A DNA stretch of 6,681 bases, taken from NCBI GenBank assembly GCA_012797915.1, contig JAAZOE010000211.1, positions 1 to 6,681 on the forward strand. The letters run 5' to 3'. Source of the stretch: Candidatus Zixiibacteriota bacterium (GTDB lineage Bacteria; Zixibacteria; MSB-5A5; GN15; JAAZOE01). Below the pieces are notes generated by a model, which saw only the letters and a list, made by a program, of their open reading frames with translations, did not search any database and had not been told where the DNA came from. Made by a program: the position numbers and the translations under genes. Below are positions 6,167 through 6,681 of the stretch, piece after piece. How positions within the stretch are numbered: the first letter of the stretch is position 1; every line of letters starts with the position of its first letter.

Positions 6167-6681
6167 TTTTTGTATTTCTTGCCGGAGCCGCAGGGACAGG
6201 GATCGTTGCGGCCCACCTTCGGTTCGGCATGGCGGACCGGTTTGTGCGTCCCCCGTTCGGCGGCCTCGGCCATGGGACTTCCCTCGCCCAGTTCTTCGCC
6301 TCCTTCCGCCACGGCGGAGGCCAGTCCCATCCCGGTGGCATCGGCATGACTGGCCACCATCTGGGTGCTGCGCCGTTCCGGCGCCGGAGCCGGCTGGACA
6401 TTCACCTGCATGCGGAAGACCCGCCCGACGATCTCCTTGTCGATCTCCTCGATCAGCCGGGCGAACATCTCGTACGATTCCTTCTTGTATTCCAGAAGCG
6501 GATCCCGCTGGCCGTAGGCCCGCAGGTTGATGCCGGTCCGGAGTTCATCGATCTCGTTGAGATGATCGCGCCAGAACTGATCGATGGTGACCAGGGCGGC
6601 GTACCGCTCGATTCGCCGCATCAATTCCGATCCGTAGGCCTTTTCCTTGCTCTCATAAATGGAGGTGACCGCTTTTCTGAC
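6145..6681 (-). CDS. secA: Protein translocase subunit SecA, C-terminal part (5' end outside window)
   Basis: SecA is the ATPase motor that drives unfolded preproteins through the SecYEG channel at the inner membrane. Only the last 178 residues are visible; the frame is open to the right edge, so the gene is truncated by the window and not broken. Residues about 1-92 of the fragment match the helical scaffold/wing region: the stretch MRRIERYAALVTIDQFWRDH, then ELRTGINLRAYGQRDPLLEY and a helix ending near VFRMQV. A low-complexity linker (about 95-155, rich in Ala, Glu and Pro) follows. The protein ends in the SEC-C zinc motif CPCGSGKKYKKCHG (CxC, eight residues, CH), which in SecA binds zinc and contacts SecB or ribosomes. 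The stop is TAG at 6145-6147. An apparent TTG or ATG start near 6620 is internal to the protein and is not a real start. The next gene begins inside the secA 3' end. Identification is very secure. Confidence 0.97.
   Translation of the reverse strand, partial: VRKAVTSIYESKEKAYGSELMRRIERYAALVTIDQFWRDHLNEIDELRTGINLRAYGQRDPLLEYKKESYEMFARLIEEIDKEIVGRVFRMQVNVQPAPAPERRSTQMVASHADATGMGLASAVAEGGEELGEGSPMAEAAERGTHKPVRHAEPKVGRNDPCPCGSGKKYKKCHGRNQ

Overview
The window reads as bacterial chromosome. Every gene I can support lies on the minus strand, so transcription runs from the right edge (6681) to the left edge (1). The DNA is GC-rich in coding parts and AT-richer in the short gaps. A secreted protein that joins a cohesin-like domain to many BACON-type Ig-like repeats, together with a lipoprotein, suggests a Gram-negative bacterium of the FCB group. 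The style resembles uncultivated lineages such as candidate division Zixibacteria. This is inference from protein style only; no rRNA is present.

Right part (6681 to 3496): four genes run head to tail and look like one transcription unit. They are the 3' end of secA with its zinc-binding SEC-C tail, a polytopic GT-C-like membrane protein, a small lipoprotein with a LytM/M23-like fold that appears to lack its zinc ligands, and a VanZ-family membrane protein. The first three overlap by about 20-26 bases at their junctions, and a 48-base gap precedes vanZ. Apart from SecA, these look like cell-envelope genes of unproven function.

Middle (3495 to 3335): a short intergenic stretch holds a weak terminator-like hairpin, a near-consensus sigma70-type promoter, a roughly 95-base leader with small inverted repeats, and a strong Shine-Dalgarno.

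Left part (3334 to 1): one very long reading frame for a secreted protein. It has a signal peptide, a cohesin-like domain and at least nine tandem Ig-like repeats with a period of about 103 residues (309 bases), and it runs off the left edge. The frame is broken once, by a TAA at 2015-2017 inside the third repeat. The same frame then stays open for about 670 codons to the window edge. This interrupted repeat protein is the most notable item. It may be a recent nonsense mutation, a sequencing or assembly error, or a naturally truncated protein. I found no RNA gene, CRISPR array, insertion sequence or clear horizontally acquired defence system.
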